Assembly (NCBI GenBank): GCA_033558025.1
Contig: JAUCEF010000002.1
Coordinates: forward strand, 1,984,001-2,048,000
Direction: 5' to 3'
Origin: Phytophthora sp. 'mugwort'
Taxonomy: Eukaryota > Oomycota > Peronosporomycetes > Peronosporales > Peronosporaceae
Length of the DNA stretch: 64,000 nucleotides
This document shows positions 23,733 to 34,903 of the stretch, one piece after another; positions within the stretch are counted from its first letter, which is position 1, and each line of letters starts with the position of its first letter. The translations under genes were made by a program, and so were the position numbers. Below the pieces are notes generated by a model. It did not search any database, had not been told where the DNA came from, and saw only the letters and a list, made by a program, of their open reading frames with translations.

Positions 23733-26700
23733 ATGGCGCAAGACTCGGCCTCCTCGCGCTCGCTGCCCGAGCGCATCTCGTTCCCTGACGAGGAGGTGAA
23801 GATCCTGGCGCTCTGGGAGCAGCTGAATGCCTTCCACAAGTCGCTCGAGTTGTCCAAGGACCGCAAGCCCTTCACCTTCTATGACGGTCCGCCCTTTGCC
23901 ACGGGTCTGCCGCATCACGGCCACATCCTGGCCGGCACCATTAAGGACACAGTCACGCGCTACGCTCACCAGACGGGCCACTACGTCGAGCGGCGCTTCG
24001 GCTGGGACTGTCATGGCCTCCCCGTGGAGAATGAGATTAACAAGAAGCTGGGTGTGACTACCAAGGAGCAAGTGCTCGAGATGGGCATTGATAAGTACAA
24101 CGCCGAGTGCCGGGGCATTGTGCAGCGCTACACGAGTGAGTGGGAGCGCGTGGTCAAGCGCATCGGACGCTGGATCGACTGTAAGAACGACTACAAGACG
24201 ATGGAGCCCTGGTACATGGAGTCAGTCTGGAACGTTTTCCGCACCATCTTTGACAAGGACCTCGTCTATCGTGGCTATAAGATCTTACCTTACTCGACGG
24301 CTTGTACCACGTCACTCTCCAACTTCGAGGCCAATCTGGACTACCGTGACACGCCCGATCCATCTGTGGTCATCAATTTCCCGCTGGTTGACGACCCTAA
24401 CGTCGCCTTCCTAGCCTGGACCACCACTCCTTGGACGCTACCGTCGAACCTAGCATTGTGTGTCAATGAGTCGCTTGACTATGTTAAGATTAAAGACCTC
24501 AAGACCGAGAAATTGTACATTCTAGGTGAAGCGCGTGTGTGTCAAGTGTACCCCAAGATGACCAAGAAAGGTTACAAAGGTGGTGAGTTTGAGATCCTTG
24601 ACAAGTTTAAAGGATCCACACTTGTCGGTAAGAAGTACGTACCGCTGTTTGACTGCTTCAAGGACTGGCCCAATGCCTTCCGCGTGCTCTCGGACAACTA
24701 CGTGTCCGACTCGGGCGGTACCGGTATTGTGCACCAGGCCCCCACCTTTGGTGAAGACGATTACCGTGTCTGTGTGCGCGAGGGTGTGGCCGATAAGTTC
24801 ACGCTGCCGGACCCGCTGGACGACAACGCTATCTTTACTGACGCTGTGCCACTTGTCAAGGGTTTGCACGTGAAGAAAGCGGACGACGTCATCTGCCAGG
24901 ACCTAAAGAACCGCGGCCGTCTCGTGTCCAAGGGCACGGAAGTGCATAGCTATCCATTCTGTTACCGATCGGGCACGCCGCTGATCTATCGCGCTATCCC
25001 CGGCTGGTTCGTCAACGTGGAGCGTATCCGCGACCGCATTGTGGCCAACAACAAGCTCACGCACTGGGTGCCGAGCTTTGTACAGGAGAAACGTTTCCAC
25101 AACTGGCTGGTCGACGGCAAAGACTGGAACGTGTCGCGTGGCCGCTTCTGGGGGACGCCATTGCCGTTGTGGGTGAGCGAGGACTATGAAGAGGTTGTAT
25201 GCGTAGGCTCAATCGCTGAGCTGGAGGAGCTGACGGGCGAAAAGGTGACGGATCTGCATCGTGAGTTCATTGACCACCTCACGATCCCATCGAAGCAGGG
25301 CAAGGGCGTGCTTCGCCGTGTACCTGAGGTGTTTGACTGCTGGTTTGAGAGTGGTTCCATGCCGTACGCGCAGCAGCATTACCCGTTCGAGAATAAGGAG
25401 AAGTTTGAGGCCACTTTCCCTGCTGACTTTGTCGCTGAGGGGCTCGACCAGACCCGTGGCTGGTTCTACACGCTCATGGTGCTGTCGACGGCGCTATTCG
25501 ACAAGCCAGCCTTTAAGAACTTGATTGTCAACGGACTCGTGTTGGCTGAGGACGGTCGCAAGATGAGCAAGAGTTTGAAGAACTTCACGGATCCAGAGGA
25601 GATTTTGCAGAAGTATGGTGCGGATGCCCTGCGTTTGTATCTCATCAACTCGCCTGTGGTGCGTGCTGAGCCTTTGAAGTTCCAGGCCCCAGGCGTGCTT
25701 GGTGTCATTCGTGAGATCTTCTTGCCATGGTTCAATTCGGCTCGCTTTTTCGCTCAGCAAGCTACGCGACTGCAGCTCGAGACGGGTCTTGCCTTTGTGC
25801 CCGACCGTGAGGCAGCTCTCGCCTCATCAAACGTGATGGATTCGTGGATTATTGCTGCTCTGCACAACCTCATTAAGTTTGTGCACGAAGAGATGAAGGC
25901 TTATCGTCTCTATACGGTGGTGCCACGTCTCGTTAGCTTCATTGGCCAGTTGACAAACTGGTACGTGCGTCTCAATCGTCCTCGCCTTAAAGGCAGCGCT
26001 GGTAGTGCAGAGGCCGCTGTGGCTCTCTCGGCACTGTACGAGGTTGAGTACAACTTGGCCAAGCTTATGGCCCCCTTCACGCCGTTCTTCACCGAGTACA
26101 TGTACCAGTTCCTGCGTCAGTTCCATCCGAACGTTGTGAACGGCACTGGCAAGGATCTGGCTGAGGACGCCGACGGCGTGTCTCCTAGTGTGCACTTCCT
26201 TATGCTACCGGACTTCGATTCCAGTCGCGTGGACGAGGAGGTTGAAGTGCTCATGAAGAACCTGCAGAGTGTGGTCGAGATGGGTCGTGTTGTGCGTGAA
26301 CGCCGCACGATCTCGCTCAAGAACCCGGTCAAGAAGGTCATTGTGGTCTCGAACGACCACAAGACGCTGGACGGTCTCCGTCGTCTCGAGACGTACCTTC
26401 ATGACGAGTTGAACATGCGCGACCTCGAGTTTTCCACGAACGAGAAGGAGTGGTGCGTACTGAAAGCTGAGGCTAACAGTCGTGCGCTTGGACGTCGTCT
26501 GGGCAAGGCTCTGTCGGGTGTCAAGAAGCAAATTGCGCAGATGACGCACGACGATGTCGCAGCGTACGTGACCAGTGGCAGCGTGACGCTTGATGGTCAC
26601 GAGTTGAGCGGTGATGACCTGCTGGTGAAGCGAGAATTTAAGGGCGATGCAAAGATCTTTGAGGCGGATGTGTCGCCTGAGGGGAACCTCATGGTGATCA

Positions 26701-27260
26701 TTGACACGCGTGAGGACGACGAGCTGAAGCTGCAGGGCTGTGCGCGTGAAGTGATTACTCGCGTGCAGAAGCTGCGGAAGAAAGCTGGTCTTGTGGTACA
26801 GAACAAGATCCACGTCTACTTTGAGGAGAAGAGTGGCGACAAGTGCCCGATCTCGACGGCTATCAAGACGTTTCTGCCTATGATTGCTTCAACTCTGGGC
26901 ACGGCGCCTGCCCCGTTGTCATTGCAGCCTCAGCACAGCGTCCCGATCGTGGAGGAAGTGGCGCAGTTCGCGGATTCGAGCGTAAAACTCGTGGTGGCTC
27001 GCCCTGCTGTGCTTTTTGCCGCTGATTTGCTCGCTAAACACGAGACGGAAATACCCGTGGAACAGTTGACGGCTTACGTTGCTTCGATGAAGTACGAGGA
27101 CGTCAAAGCCGCTCTGGAGTCGGCGGACGCTTCAGTCGATGTGCGCAATGCTACCGCACAGGTGACGCTCAAGGCTAATGTGGAATTGTTCCTGGACGCA
27201 AAGGCATTTGCCAAGTCGTCTGGCAAATCGGAACTTGATTGGCTGGCCAAGGAGACGTAA
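23733..27260 (+). CDS. IARS1: Isoleucyl-tRNA synthetase, cytosolic
   Basis: Single exon, 1175 aa from MAQDSAS. It charges tRNA-Ile with isoleucine using ATP in the cytosol. Class I signatures are present: the HIGH motif as PHHGHI (about residues 61-66), preceded by FYDGPPFATGLP; WDCHGLPVENEI; and KMSKS at about residues 610-614 (DGRKMSKSLKN). The CP1 editing domain lies between them (TTPWTLPSN, GTGIVHQAPTFGEDDY). The eukaryotic C-terminal extension follows the anticodon-binding domain. There is no targeting sequence, which agrees with the cytosolic form. Unbroken coding with strong codon bias (many GC-ending codons) suggests high expression. The nearer upstream frame to 23445 was not used because it lacks family similarity. 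Confidence 0.96.
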   Translation: MAQDSASSRSLPERISFPDEEVKILALWEQLNAFHKSLELSKDRKPFTFYDGPPFATGLPHHGHILAGTIKDTVTRYAHQTGHYVERRFGWDCHGLPVENEINKKLGVTTKEQVLEMGIDKYNAECRGIVQRYTSEWERVVKRIGRWIDCKNDYKTMEPWYMESVWNVFRTIFDKDLVYRGYKILPYSTACTTSLSNFEANLDYRDTPDPSVVINFPLVDDPNVAFLAWTTTPWTLPSNLALCVNESLDYVKIKDLKTEKLYILGEARVCQVYPKMTKKGYKGGEFEILDKFKGSTLVGKKYVPLFDCFKDWPNAFRVLSDNYVSDSGGTGIVHQAPTFGEDDYRVCVREGVADKFTLPDPLDDNAIFTDAVPLVKGLHVKKADDVICQDLKNRGRLVSKGTEVHSYPFCYRSGTPLIYRAIPGWFVNVERIRDRIVANNKLTHWVPSFVQEKRFHNWLVDGKDWNVSRGRFWGTPLPLWVSEDYEEVVCVGSIAELEELTGEKVTDLHREFIDHLTIPSKQGKGVLRRVPEVFDCWFESGSMPYAQQHYPFENKEKFEATFPADFVAEGLDQTRGWFYTLMVLSTALFDKPAFKNLIVNGLVLAEDGRKMSKSLKNFTDPEEILQKYGADALRLYLINSPVVRAEPLKFQAPGVLGVIREIFLPWFNSARFFAQQATRLQLETGLAFVPDREAALASSNVMDSWIIAALHNLIKFVHEEMKAYRLYTVVPRLVSFIGQLTNWYVRLNRPRLKGSAGSAEAAVALSALYEVEYNLAKLMAPFTPFFTEYMYQFLRQFHPNVVNGTGKDLAEDADGVSPSVHFLMLPDFDSSRVDEEVEVLMKNLQSVVEMGRVVRERRTISLKNPVKKVIVVSNDHKTLDGLRRLETYLHDELNMRDLEFSTNEKEWCVLKAEANSRALGRRLGKALSGVKKQIAQMTHDDVAAYVTSGSVTLDGHELSGDDLLVKREFKGDAKIFEADVSPEGNLMVIIDTREDDELKLQGCAREVITRVQKLRKKAGLVVQNKIHVYFEEKSGDKCPISTAIKTFLPMIASTLGTAPAPLSLQPQHSVPIVEEVAQFADSSVKLVVARPAVLFAADLLAKHETEIPVEQLTAYVASMKYEDVKAALESADASVDVRNATAQVTLKANVELFLDAKAFAKSSGKSELDWLAKET

Positions 27261-27450
27261 GAAATCTTTGATTTACTTTTGTCACAACGCGTCAGATTCT
27301 TCCAGACTTTGAGTAACCTCTAATAGGAAACGTTCTTTTTCACACGCGGCACCTTGGCGTTGGTGTATTTTTCTCTCATAAGTTTAAACATAAAGGTAGT
27401 GTTCGAGTATGATATGCTGTCTTGTGTCTGTTGTGAGTCCACTCAATTGT

Positions 27451-28386
27451 TTAGTAGTCGGCGTAGGCGTCTGTGTCTGCGGGTTCAGGAAGGTGCTCGA
27501 CGGCGGGGCTAAAGCGGTGCGACAGCCAGTCGAACGATACCAGCACGATACCGAACTGCGGCGCAATGCGGCTCACACGCGGGCCCCATCCCGAGAAAAG
27601 CGCTCCGATGCCACCTTGAGCTGTTACCTGTCTGTACGTGTTCATAAAGCCGCTAACTGTGGCGTCACGCGACTGCATGCGCGTCTTGAGCAGATCCAGA
27701 GGCGTCGACAGGAAGGCAGCGGGGATACCTGCAGTCGAGGCTGCTACCATCGACCAGCCGAGAGACGTACCGCCTTGCACACCGAGCTGCGTCTTGGCCA
27801 TGTCGTAAAGCGTAAAGTAGGTGGAGGCAAACATGACGTCGCGTCCTAGACAGGCAGTGTATCCACGGTAAAGTCCTTGCAGACCGAGCTCACGGACGAC
27901 GCTGAATGGCTTCAGCGTGCTGTCCAGTTGCATGCGCACCTTGACAACCTCGACGGGGTTCATGACGATGGACTGCATGATGCCCGAGACGGCGGCGGAC
28001 GTTAGCGACGCCTTAAACTCGTTGGGCTTGTCGAAAAAGCTCTTAACGAACTCGCGCGTGGCCAGGGACACGGCCTTGTCTGGGATGGTGCCGCAGAGCT
28101 GGGGACCTAGACCCTTGTAGAACGACCCGACGCCCTCGTTGCGGAAGATGCCAGTGAGCGTCTGCACGGCGCTGGTAGCCACGCGGCTGTTCTGCATGCG
28201 TGTCTTGACCACGTCCACAGGGTACACGGCGATGATGCCGCCCATGCCGGCAGTAGCACCGATCCACATGCTCTGGAAGACACTCTGCTGTTGCATGCGC
28301 GCCACCTTGGGCGCGGCCACGAGCAGCTCGCGCGTCTTATGCGGACGTAGTTGGGCCAGGTTGGGCGAGGAATCCATCTTCTCCAT
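27451..28386 (-). CDS. Mitochondrial carrier family protein
   Basis: 311 aa from the Met at 28386 (MEKMDSS); an in-frame Met at 28536 would add 50 residues. The three repeats carry the carrier signatures PVDVVKTRMQ, PVEVVKVRMQ and PLDLLKTRMQ. Partner motifs such as GVGSFYKGLGPQ, GLQGLYRGYTA and GIGALFSGWGPR follow each one, so six membrane helices are expected in the inner mitochondrial membrane. The overall pattern (GATAGMGGIIAVYPVD, SLATREFVK) recalls the aspartate/glutamate-citrin carrier part without EF hands, but the substrate cannot be fixed by eye. No introns. Confidence 0.9.
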   Translation of the reverse strand: MEKMDSSPNLAQLRPHKTRELLVAAPKVARMQQQSVFQSMWIGATAGMGGIIAVYPVDVVKTRMQNSRVATSAVQTLTGIFRNEGVGSFYKGLGPQLCGTIPDKAVSLATREFVKSFFDKPNEFKASLTSAAVSGIMQSIVMNPVEVVKVRMQLDSTLKPFSVVRELGLQGLYRGYTACLGRDVMFASTYFTLYDMAKTQLGVQGGTSLGWSMVAASTAGIPAAFLSTPLDLLKTRMQSRDATVSGFMNTYRQVTAQGGIGALFSGWGPRVSRIAPQFGIVLVSFDWLSHRFSPAVEHLPEPADTDAYADY

Positions 28387-29966
28387 TGCGGTGCGACTGC
28401 GGGCAAGAGACTCGGCGACGGGCTGTGCTTGTGCTTGAGGGCGTCCGTCCGGCGTTGCTTGCGCGCGAGGTGGCCAATTGCAGAGTGAGGCGCTCGTCCT
28501 CCCAGTCGGATGCTTGCTGTTATTCCAGCGCGTCATTGGCCTGCTCGGTCTCTGAAAGGCGACGTCACATTACAAAAACCTATAATATAGCATGTACCTA
28601 TTGAAATTGGTGATCAATTTAGACAAACCTCGGAGTGACTATATTCATATTGACCTATGCTAAGGCATGTTCGCTGCATCCAATCAAGGGGCTTATGGTG
28701 AGATACGCAAGAGAGGATGCTCTGGTTTAACAGATTTAGCCTAAAGGGTAGCAAATAAACTAATTCGCACTGGCGACCATGAACGGATGCACTGCATCAT
28801 GCAGCCTTGCGTTGCAGGCGGGGGCTCGGATGACGTTGCTGGCCATGCGATCGTCGACACAATCGTCGACCGGTGTTCTGCACGCTTTCCTGGCTCAAAG
28901 AGATCTCCGCCGTCGCAATTGGCGTCGCTCGACAGCGATCCGCAATGCGGATTCCGCATAGATGGCACGCTTCGACCATGCTGTCAGCGAGATGGTGAGG
29001 CCAGGTGAGGAGGGCTCGAGACCGTGACGGAAATGCAAGGTTTCGCAGGCCATTTAATGCTTCACCAGAAATGCAGGAAACCCCGGCTGTTTCCGGTGGT
29101 CTCTGTAGGGTTTCTGCTGCCTCGGAGAGTCTGTGAACGCGTGAGCCTCGCTGCCGGAATCCCAACCAAGTGGCTTCCTCATCGCGATGAGAAGGCAAGT
29201 CGACTCCGCCATTGCCGTCGACCGAGGTGTTCTACAGCTGTACCCAATTCTACTGTAGCTAACAGCGCGGATACAGTACTGTAAGCGAGCGCAGCGCAAG
29301 TGTATGGCAAAGAAGCTGCGATGAGTCCTGGCGCGTGCACCACGAAGCAGCCATCCAAGCAACCGCACTTTGCTCCGAGACCATCGAGGATGTGAGGGTC
29401 CGCCGGTCGCGAGGCCTGATGATGCTGATACCCTGTACCTATAGCTTAGTTTGCGCATGGTGTATGTCGTTTGCGCATCCTCGACACAGTCGTACCGAAT
29501 AATAAAGCTGATAACGCGCGCCGAAATCGGAAATTGGAGACCGTATGCACGTGGGGCTCACTTTAAAGTAAACGTGGGGTGGTTTAATGCGCCACCACAC
29601 GGGGCTAGTGATATCCTCGATTCCAGAAGATGAAATCCGACGTGGGGCCAACTGCTTTTCCGCTGCGAAGCGCGGAGGTGACGCGGTGACGCAGGCAAAG
29701 CGTCAGGCCGCTTTGTGGCCTTTCAAGCCCGACGTGTAACGGCGTTTCGGTGGGCGACAGGAGATTGACTTGACGGTATTTCCATAGGCTCACGGTATTA
29801 GCAAGCGTGAAAGAAGGCAATGAAACTAACATTGCGGAGACTGCATTCGCGGCTCAAGCTGGATTTGATGTCGAGAAACAGGGTTGGAAGGTTTTGCGTT
29901 TCGATTGTTGCGTTTTGGAGATAAAGTGATGCAACCGTGTAACGCTTTAAGAATATGGGAAACCTT

Positions 29967-29999
29967 AAAGTATGGGAAATTTTAGGTCTCCCATACTTT
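29967..29999. repeat. Perfect 11-bp inverted repeat
   Basis: AAAGTATGGGA at 29967-29977 and its exact complement TCCCATACTTT at 29989-29999, with an 11-bp loop. A second, direct copy of TATGGGAAA lies just upstream at 29954. A hairpin or a paired protein-binding site is possible; it is about 355 bp upstream of the J-protein start. Confidence 0.7.
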
Positions 30000-30035
30000 C
30001 AAGTTTTAATTTTTCGTAATCATTATTTGTTAAGG

Positions 30036-30052
30036 TACCGAAAGTTTCGGTA
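30036..30052. repeat. 17-bp palindrome
   Basis: TACCGAAA and TTTCGGTA flank a single G. With a one-base centre this is more likely a dimeric binding site than a hairpin. It lies in the same AT-rich block as the larger inverted repeat. Confidence 0.65.
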
Positions 30053-30354
30053 ACGTTAACTTCAAAATTAAAATTAACATAAAGATGAAACCGACGCCAC
30101 TGTAGCGAGGCAAACTGCACTCGCATGAGTGACTCGATCACCGAAATATCTCTCCATTGGTGTAAATAAACCAATCAGCGCCAATTCCAGCTTACTCCTT
30201 TTGGACCAATCCGTGCGCGATTGCCCATCACTTGCCTTATCTGACGACGCACAGTCAGTCCGTAGTCAAGAGCTCAGCAAGGTCCACGTAGGCCGTCACC
30301 TCCTCCGCCACCAAGCCCCGCCCGCCCACAGCCTCGACTAAACAAGTAGCGATC

Positions 30355-31633
30355 ATGGGCAAGTCCGACTCATCCCAGGGCATCCTAGTGCAGATGTTCG
30401 TCATCTCGCCCGTCATCTCGTGGATCCTCAAGCCGGGCCGCTTCTCTAAGCGCCGCGGCTTCTTCTACGCCGTCGCCTTCCTCATCGCCATCGCCACCGT
30501 CACCATCGTGCGTTCTTGCAGTCAACAATGAATTAATTGACGATCTATTTTGTCTAATTTATTGACGTCGCTACTATTGCAGGGTATGGACTTGTACGCA
30601 CAAGAGGACAACTTCTACCACGTCGTGGGCATCGACCGCGATGCCTCCTTCACCGACATCAAACGTGCTTTCCGTCAACGCTCGGTCGAGCTCCATCCGG
30701 ACAAGAACCCGTCGCCCACTGCTACGGAGGAGTTCAACCGCCTTCGACTGGCTTTCGATGTACGTTCTGGTGTTCTGGTGGAGAGTTTTCTTCTTCTTCT
30801 TCTTGATCTTGGGGGGGGTTGATGCTGACTGACACTCTTTGTGGTCAGGTTCTTGGAGATGCCAATAAGCGCCCGCTGTACGATCTGTTCGGCGAAAGCG
30901 CCGTGGACAAGGACCTGTGGTCGTTGCAGATTGAGACGCTCGTGGGCTCACTCACGTTCTATGCCATCTGGGCCGTGCTCACGTTCATCTTGACGCTGAG
31001 CGAGCAGGCCCGTGAGGCGCGCGCGTGGTCGCTCGCTGCCGGCGTGCTGTGCTTCGTGCTTGAGCTCAACTTCGTCTACGGTGGTGCGCGTCTGCCTCCC
31101 TACTTGTTCCCCATGATGACAATGCATGACTTCGTTACGATCATGCACTCGGCATTCCCGCCTTTTTTGAACGGATGCCGTGCAATTGGAGGATACTTTC
31201 ACCACGATTTGGCGCGTGAGAACTTCGCGCTGAGCGTTGAACTGCTGAAAAGTAACCAGGTGCGGATTGCTTTGCTCTCTCTCTCACTGCTGGCGTGAGT
31301 ATCTAACGATTGTGGTATGCTTTGGCGCAGGCTATTCTCCTGAACATGCGTCAACTGCAAGGCGAGGTTGCGTCGTCCTCCCGTCGGCGCCCGGAGATCA
31401 TCAAGAGTGACTCGATTCCTGCTGCTGCTAGGAAACGCTTGAAAATGGAGAAGCATCCCGCTGTTTCGCAGTCTGTCGACTCTGTATCAGACGAGAAGGC
31501 TGCTGCCGAAGAGCTCCGTAACATTGCAACCCCGGAGCCAGAGGTACAGAACGGTGGTAATGGTCTTGGCATTCCCCGATGGGTGTGGGGCATTGTCATC
31601 TTCGTTGCGCTCAACTACTTGTTCAGCGACTAG
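30355..31633 (+). CDS. Membrane J-domain (DnaJ/HSP40) protein
   Basis: Exons 30355-30507, 30583-30759, 30849-31259, 31331-31633 give 347 aa. A hydrophobic N-terminal helix (FFYAVAFLIAIATVTIG) precedes the J domain, FYHVVGIDRDASFTDIKRAF, with the essential HPD in ELHPDKNPSPT and a DANKRPLYDLFG end. Two or more membrane segments follow (LTFYAIWAVLTFILTL, SLAAGVLCFVLELNFVYG), and the C-terminus ends in another helix, GIVIFVALNYLF. J proteins stimulate Hsp70 ATPase; with a luminal or cytosolic J domain between membrane helices this one probably sits in the ER, comparable to Sec63/DNAJC-type proteins. The Brl/Sec63 domain was not recognised. Confidence 0.85.
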
Positions 31634-31800
31634 AGAACCCAAAACTAGAAGAACGATTGCGTGCGAACAAAAGAGGACGTTAATTGATACACACACATTC
31701 ATTTGTCGTGGAAACGAAAAGGTTATGAGCCGTTGGGTACAAATGACGATGTCCAGATGTCTGAGGCACATCCCTCTGTTGTGTTGACGGCTTCTTCCGG

Positions 31801-33166
31801 TTATACTGCGGCCTTCGGCGTCCATGGCAGCTTCTGCAGGTCCACATTCCCACCTGAAAACACGATACCGACGTTGTTGATCCCCGCCGGGAGCTTATGC
31901 GCGAGGACAGCTGCCGTAGCCACGGCCCCACTGGGCTCCACAACCTGCAGGCAACACGTCAGTACGCTTACCTACTTGCAATACCAGCAAGTACTAGCAC
32001 GATAACAGTGATTCCCTACCAGTTTCATACGCTCCCAGATGAGCTTCATGGCCGACACAATCTCTTCGTCAGAAACGAGCACGATCTCGTCCACGAAATC
32101 GCGGACAACAGGCCAATTGTTGCCGTCTGGAACATGCAGACCAGGAATTAATGATCAGTCTGTTATTGTTTCTCGGTCAGGAAGACTATACACTTACCCA
32201 TAGTTGTGCGAAGTCCGTCAGCTACTGTATTCACTGGACTAGTATGATCCGTCAGCTCGAGCTTCTGGAACGAGTTGTAAGAGTCGGCAGCTCCATTGGG
32301 TTCAACCGCGAAGACCTTGATACCTGGTTGAAGCAACTACAGTAGACGTTGTAGACAACATGAACTATGTATTGACACGATTCAAACACTCAGGTATACT
32401 GTACCTTGGCAGCCATTGCCATCCCCGAGCAGAGTCCACCACCTCCAATTGGTACGATAATAGCATCCAGGTCTAGACCGTACTCTTGTTTCACCTGCTC
32501 TAGTAGTTCCAATGCGACTGTGCCCTGACCACTCATGACATCGGGGTCATTCGAAGGATGCACAAAGTGAGCTCCCATGGTGGCCACCGCGTCGTCCGCC
32601 GCTTTCTCTCGGGCTTCGTTAGTCGATGCACAGAGCACCACGTCTGCTCCATATCCACGAACTGCGTTTTGCTTGACAAGTGGCGAGTCATTAGGCTGCG
32701 AATAAGACACAACCGTAAGTAATTACACACTTTCTTTTTTCGGGGTATTAAGAGTATTTTACTCACCATGAAAATTACGGCCTTGCAGTTGGTATCTCTG
32801 GCTGCCAACGCCAACGCCTGCGCGTGGTTCCCACTCGAGTGTGACACGAATGTGGCATCTCCCGTCTCCTTTTCAAGAAACTTTTTGACTGCATTGAGTG
32901 CGCCTCGGTACTTGAACGCCCCCACTTTCTGCAAATTCTCACACTGTTAAAACAATACAACAGAGATACAATAAGTAAAAAATCAATTTTCCTTCTGGCA
33001 GCTTAACCACAAAAACCTTGAAGAAAAGTCGCATTGGAGCTTCGTTCTCAACCGCAGCGATAGTCTCCAGAGCGTGACACGTGAGCACAGGTGTGCGGTG
33101 TGCAAACCCCTTGATCCGCTCAGCTGCTGCTTGGATGCTGGTCAATGAGATGGCATAGTCAGTCAT
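31801..33166 (-). CDS. SRR: Serine racemase / threonine dehydratase family, copy A
   Basis: Six exons: 33166-33017, 32943-32767, 32695-32405, 32336-32198, 32126-32020, 31944-31801 (335 aa). A fold-type II PLP enzyme: the Schiff-base lysine is in VGAFKYRGALNAV, the PLP-ring loop is SHSSGNHAQAL, the phosphate loop is VPIGGGGLCSG and the C-terminal serine/glycine motif is VFSGGNVDL. HPSNDPDVMSGQGT and WERMKLVVEPSGAV also match eukaryotic serine racemases, which interconvert L- and D-serine and deaminate serine. Exon 4 begins LLQPGIK; three residues (LLQ) are absent from copy B because the splice acceptor differs. A paralogue lies 226 bp upstream in the same orientation. Confidence 0.9.
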
Positions 33167-33392
33167 GACGGTCTGACGGTGAGTATTTAAAAGTGATATC
33201 GATGAATAGAGAGAGAGGTTGGCACTTCAAAGAGTTTAGTCACGGTCGTGACGAATATTAGATGCGAACACGTAGTGGATAATCAGGATTAGATGATCGA
33301 ATGATTTGATGGTCTGAGTGCGTAAACTATAACATGAAGGGGGGATTCCTTACAAGAGTTTTCAATGCATTGCTTTAGGTTTATTTTGAATT

Positions 33393-34803
33393 TCACACGG
33401 ACGCCGTCGGGGTCCATGGCAGCTTCTCTAGATCCACATTACCGCCCGAAAACACAATGCCCACATTGGTCAGTCCTGCTGGCAGTTTGTGCGCGAGAAT
33501 GGCTGCCGTCGCCACAGCTCCACTAGGCTCCACAACCTGTAGCCATATGACAAACCAAATTGAGTTAACTCCACAATAATAGCTCGATATAAACGGCACC
33601 AACGAGTTTTTTTTCTACCAGCTTCATACGCTCCCAGATGAGCTTCATAGCCGACACGATCTCGTCATCAGATACGAGCACGATCTCGTCCACGAAGTCG
33701 CGCACGACGGGCCAATTCTTGTCACCTGGATACAATTTGTAAGAGAATCATTAGATAGTGACGTAGTTTGCCAGCCCTTCCAGCTCCTCTGTCATGCCAT
33801 ACCCAATGTCGTCCGAAGTCCGTCAGCCACAGTGTTCACTGGGCCTGTGTGACCCGTCAGCTCGCACTTTTGGAATGAATTGTAGGCATCCGCTGCCCCA
33901 GTGGGTTCAACTGCGAAGATCTTGATACCCGGCTGCATAGACTACCATAAATCAATACAGGAAACGTAAGCAGACGATAATTTATGGCACTGTGCAAGCT
34001 AAACTTCACTGCATTCTGCAGCATATTTTAGTTAGTACAGTACCTTGGCAGCCATGGCAACTCCTGAGCAGAGACCAGCGCCGCCAATCGGGGCGAGAAT
34101 TGCGTCCAGTTCGATGCCATACTCCTGCTTGGCCTGCTCCAGCAGCTCCAACGCGACTGTGCCCTGACCGCTCATGACGTCGGGGTCGTTCGAAGGGTGC
34201 ACAAAGTGTGCGCCGGTCGCCTTGACCACATCACTTGCTGCCCTCTGACGGGCCTCGTTGGTCGGCTCACACAGAATCACCTGAGCTCCGTAGCCACGAA
34301 CGGCGTTCTGCTTGACACTTGGCGAGTTGTTTGGCTGCCATGCACAGAACCTGGTTAGCTCTCGTCTGATAAGGGAGACACTCGAGTCAGCAGTTCGCAC
34401 CATAACGATCATTGCCTTGCAATTGGCATCTCTGGCGGCAAGACTCAATGCCTGCGCGTGGTTCCCACTCGAGTGCGTGACAAACGTCGTGTCTCCTTTG
34501 TCCCCCTTCTCGTGTAGGAACTTCTTGACGGCGTTCAATGCGCCGCGATACTTGAACGCCCCTACTTTCTGAAGATTCTCACACTAATAAAAGCATAACG
34601 TCAACCAATCAGCCTTTCCAAAAGGTTATCCGATAGTAACATACCTTGAAGAACAGGCGCTTCGGAGCTTCGTTCTCCCCCGCAGCGATGACATCGAGCG
34701 CTTGGCACGTGAGCACAGGTGTGCGGTGGGCGAAGCCGTTGATCCGCTCGGCGGCAGCCTGCACGCTGGCCAGTGAGATGGCGTAGTCGGTCGTCAAGGA
34801 CAT
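33393..34803 (-). CDS. Serine racemase family, copy B (altered PLP loop)
   Basis: Six exons with the same intron positions as copy A: 34803-34645, 34583-34401, 34334-34044, 33932-33803, 33725-33619, 33536-33393 (337 aa). Catalytic lysine (VGAFKYRGALNAV) and THSSGNHAQAL are present. The phosphate-binding glycine loop reads PIGGAGLCSG, with Ala where copy A has the usual Gly (GGGG). The Asn loop is FSGGNVDL. Identical exon structure and high identity show a tandem duplication with intron retention. Whether the Ala lowers PLP affinity is unknown. The pair shares one orientation with 226 bp between them. Confidence 0.88.
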
Positions 34804-34903
34804 GCAGATTAGTCTAGATAATGAATTGTTCTAGTGCGGATAGACAAGTCTAGGTTATAACTCATTAGAGGATGGAAGACACGAGTTACATTACTAGCAG
34901 AGA

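Larger units (their letters stand above)
28387..30354. other. Long gene-poor region
   Basis: Nearly 2 kb between two genes reading away from each other. The part to 28536 may encode an alternative carrier N-terminus. From about 28740 to 29280 the DNA is GC-rich with overlapping open frames on both strands but no recognisable protein; it may be an old, worn mobile element. From 29940 to 30080 it is AT-rich with inverted repeats, listed separately. The promoter of the J-protein gene should lie near 30200-30354. Confidence 0.5.

Noticed and set aside
28797..29198. 133-aa minus-strand ORF in the gene-poor region
   Set aside because: Open frames occur on both strands in GC-rich DNA; the composition (Arg/Ser/His) is not protein-like and nothing matched.
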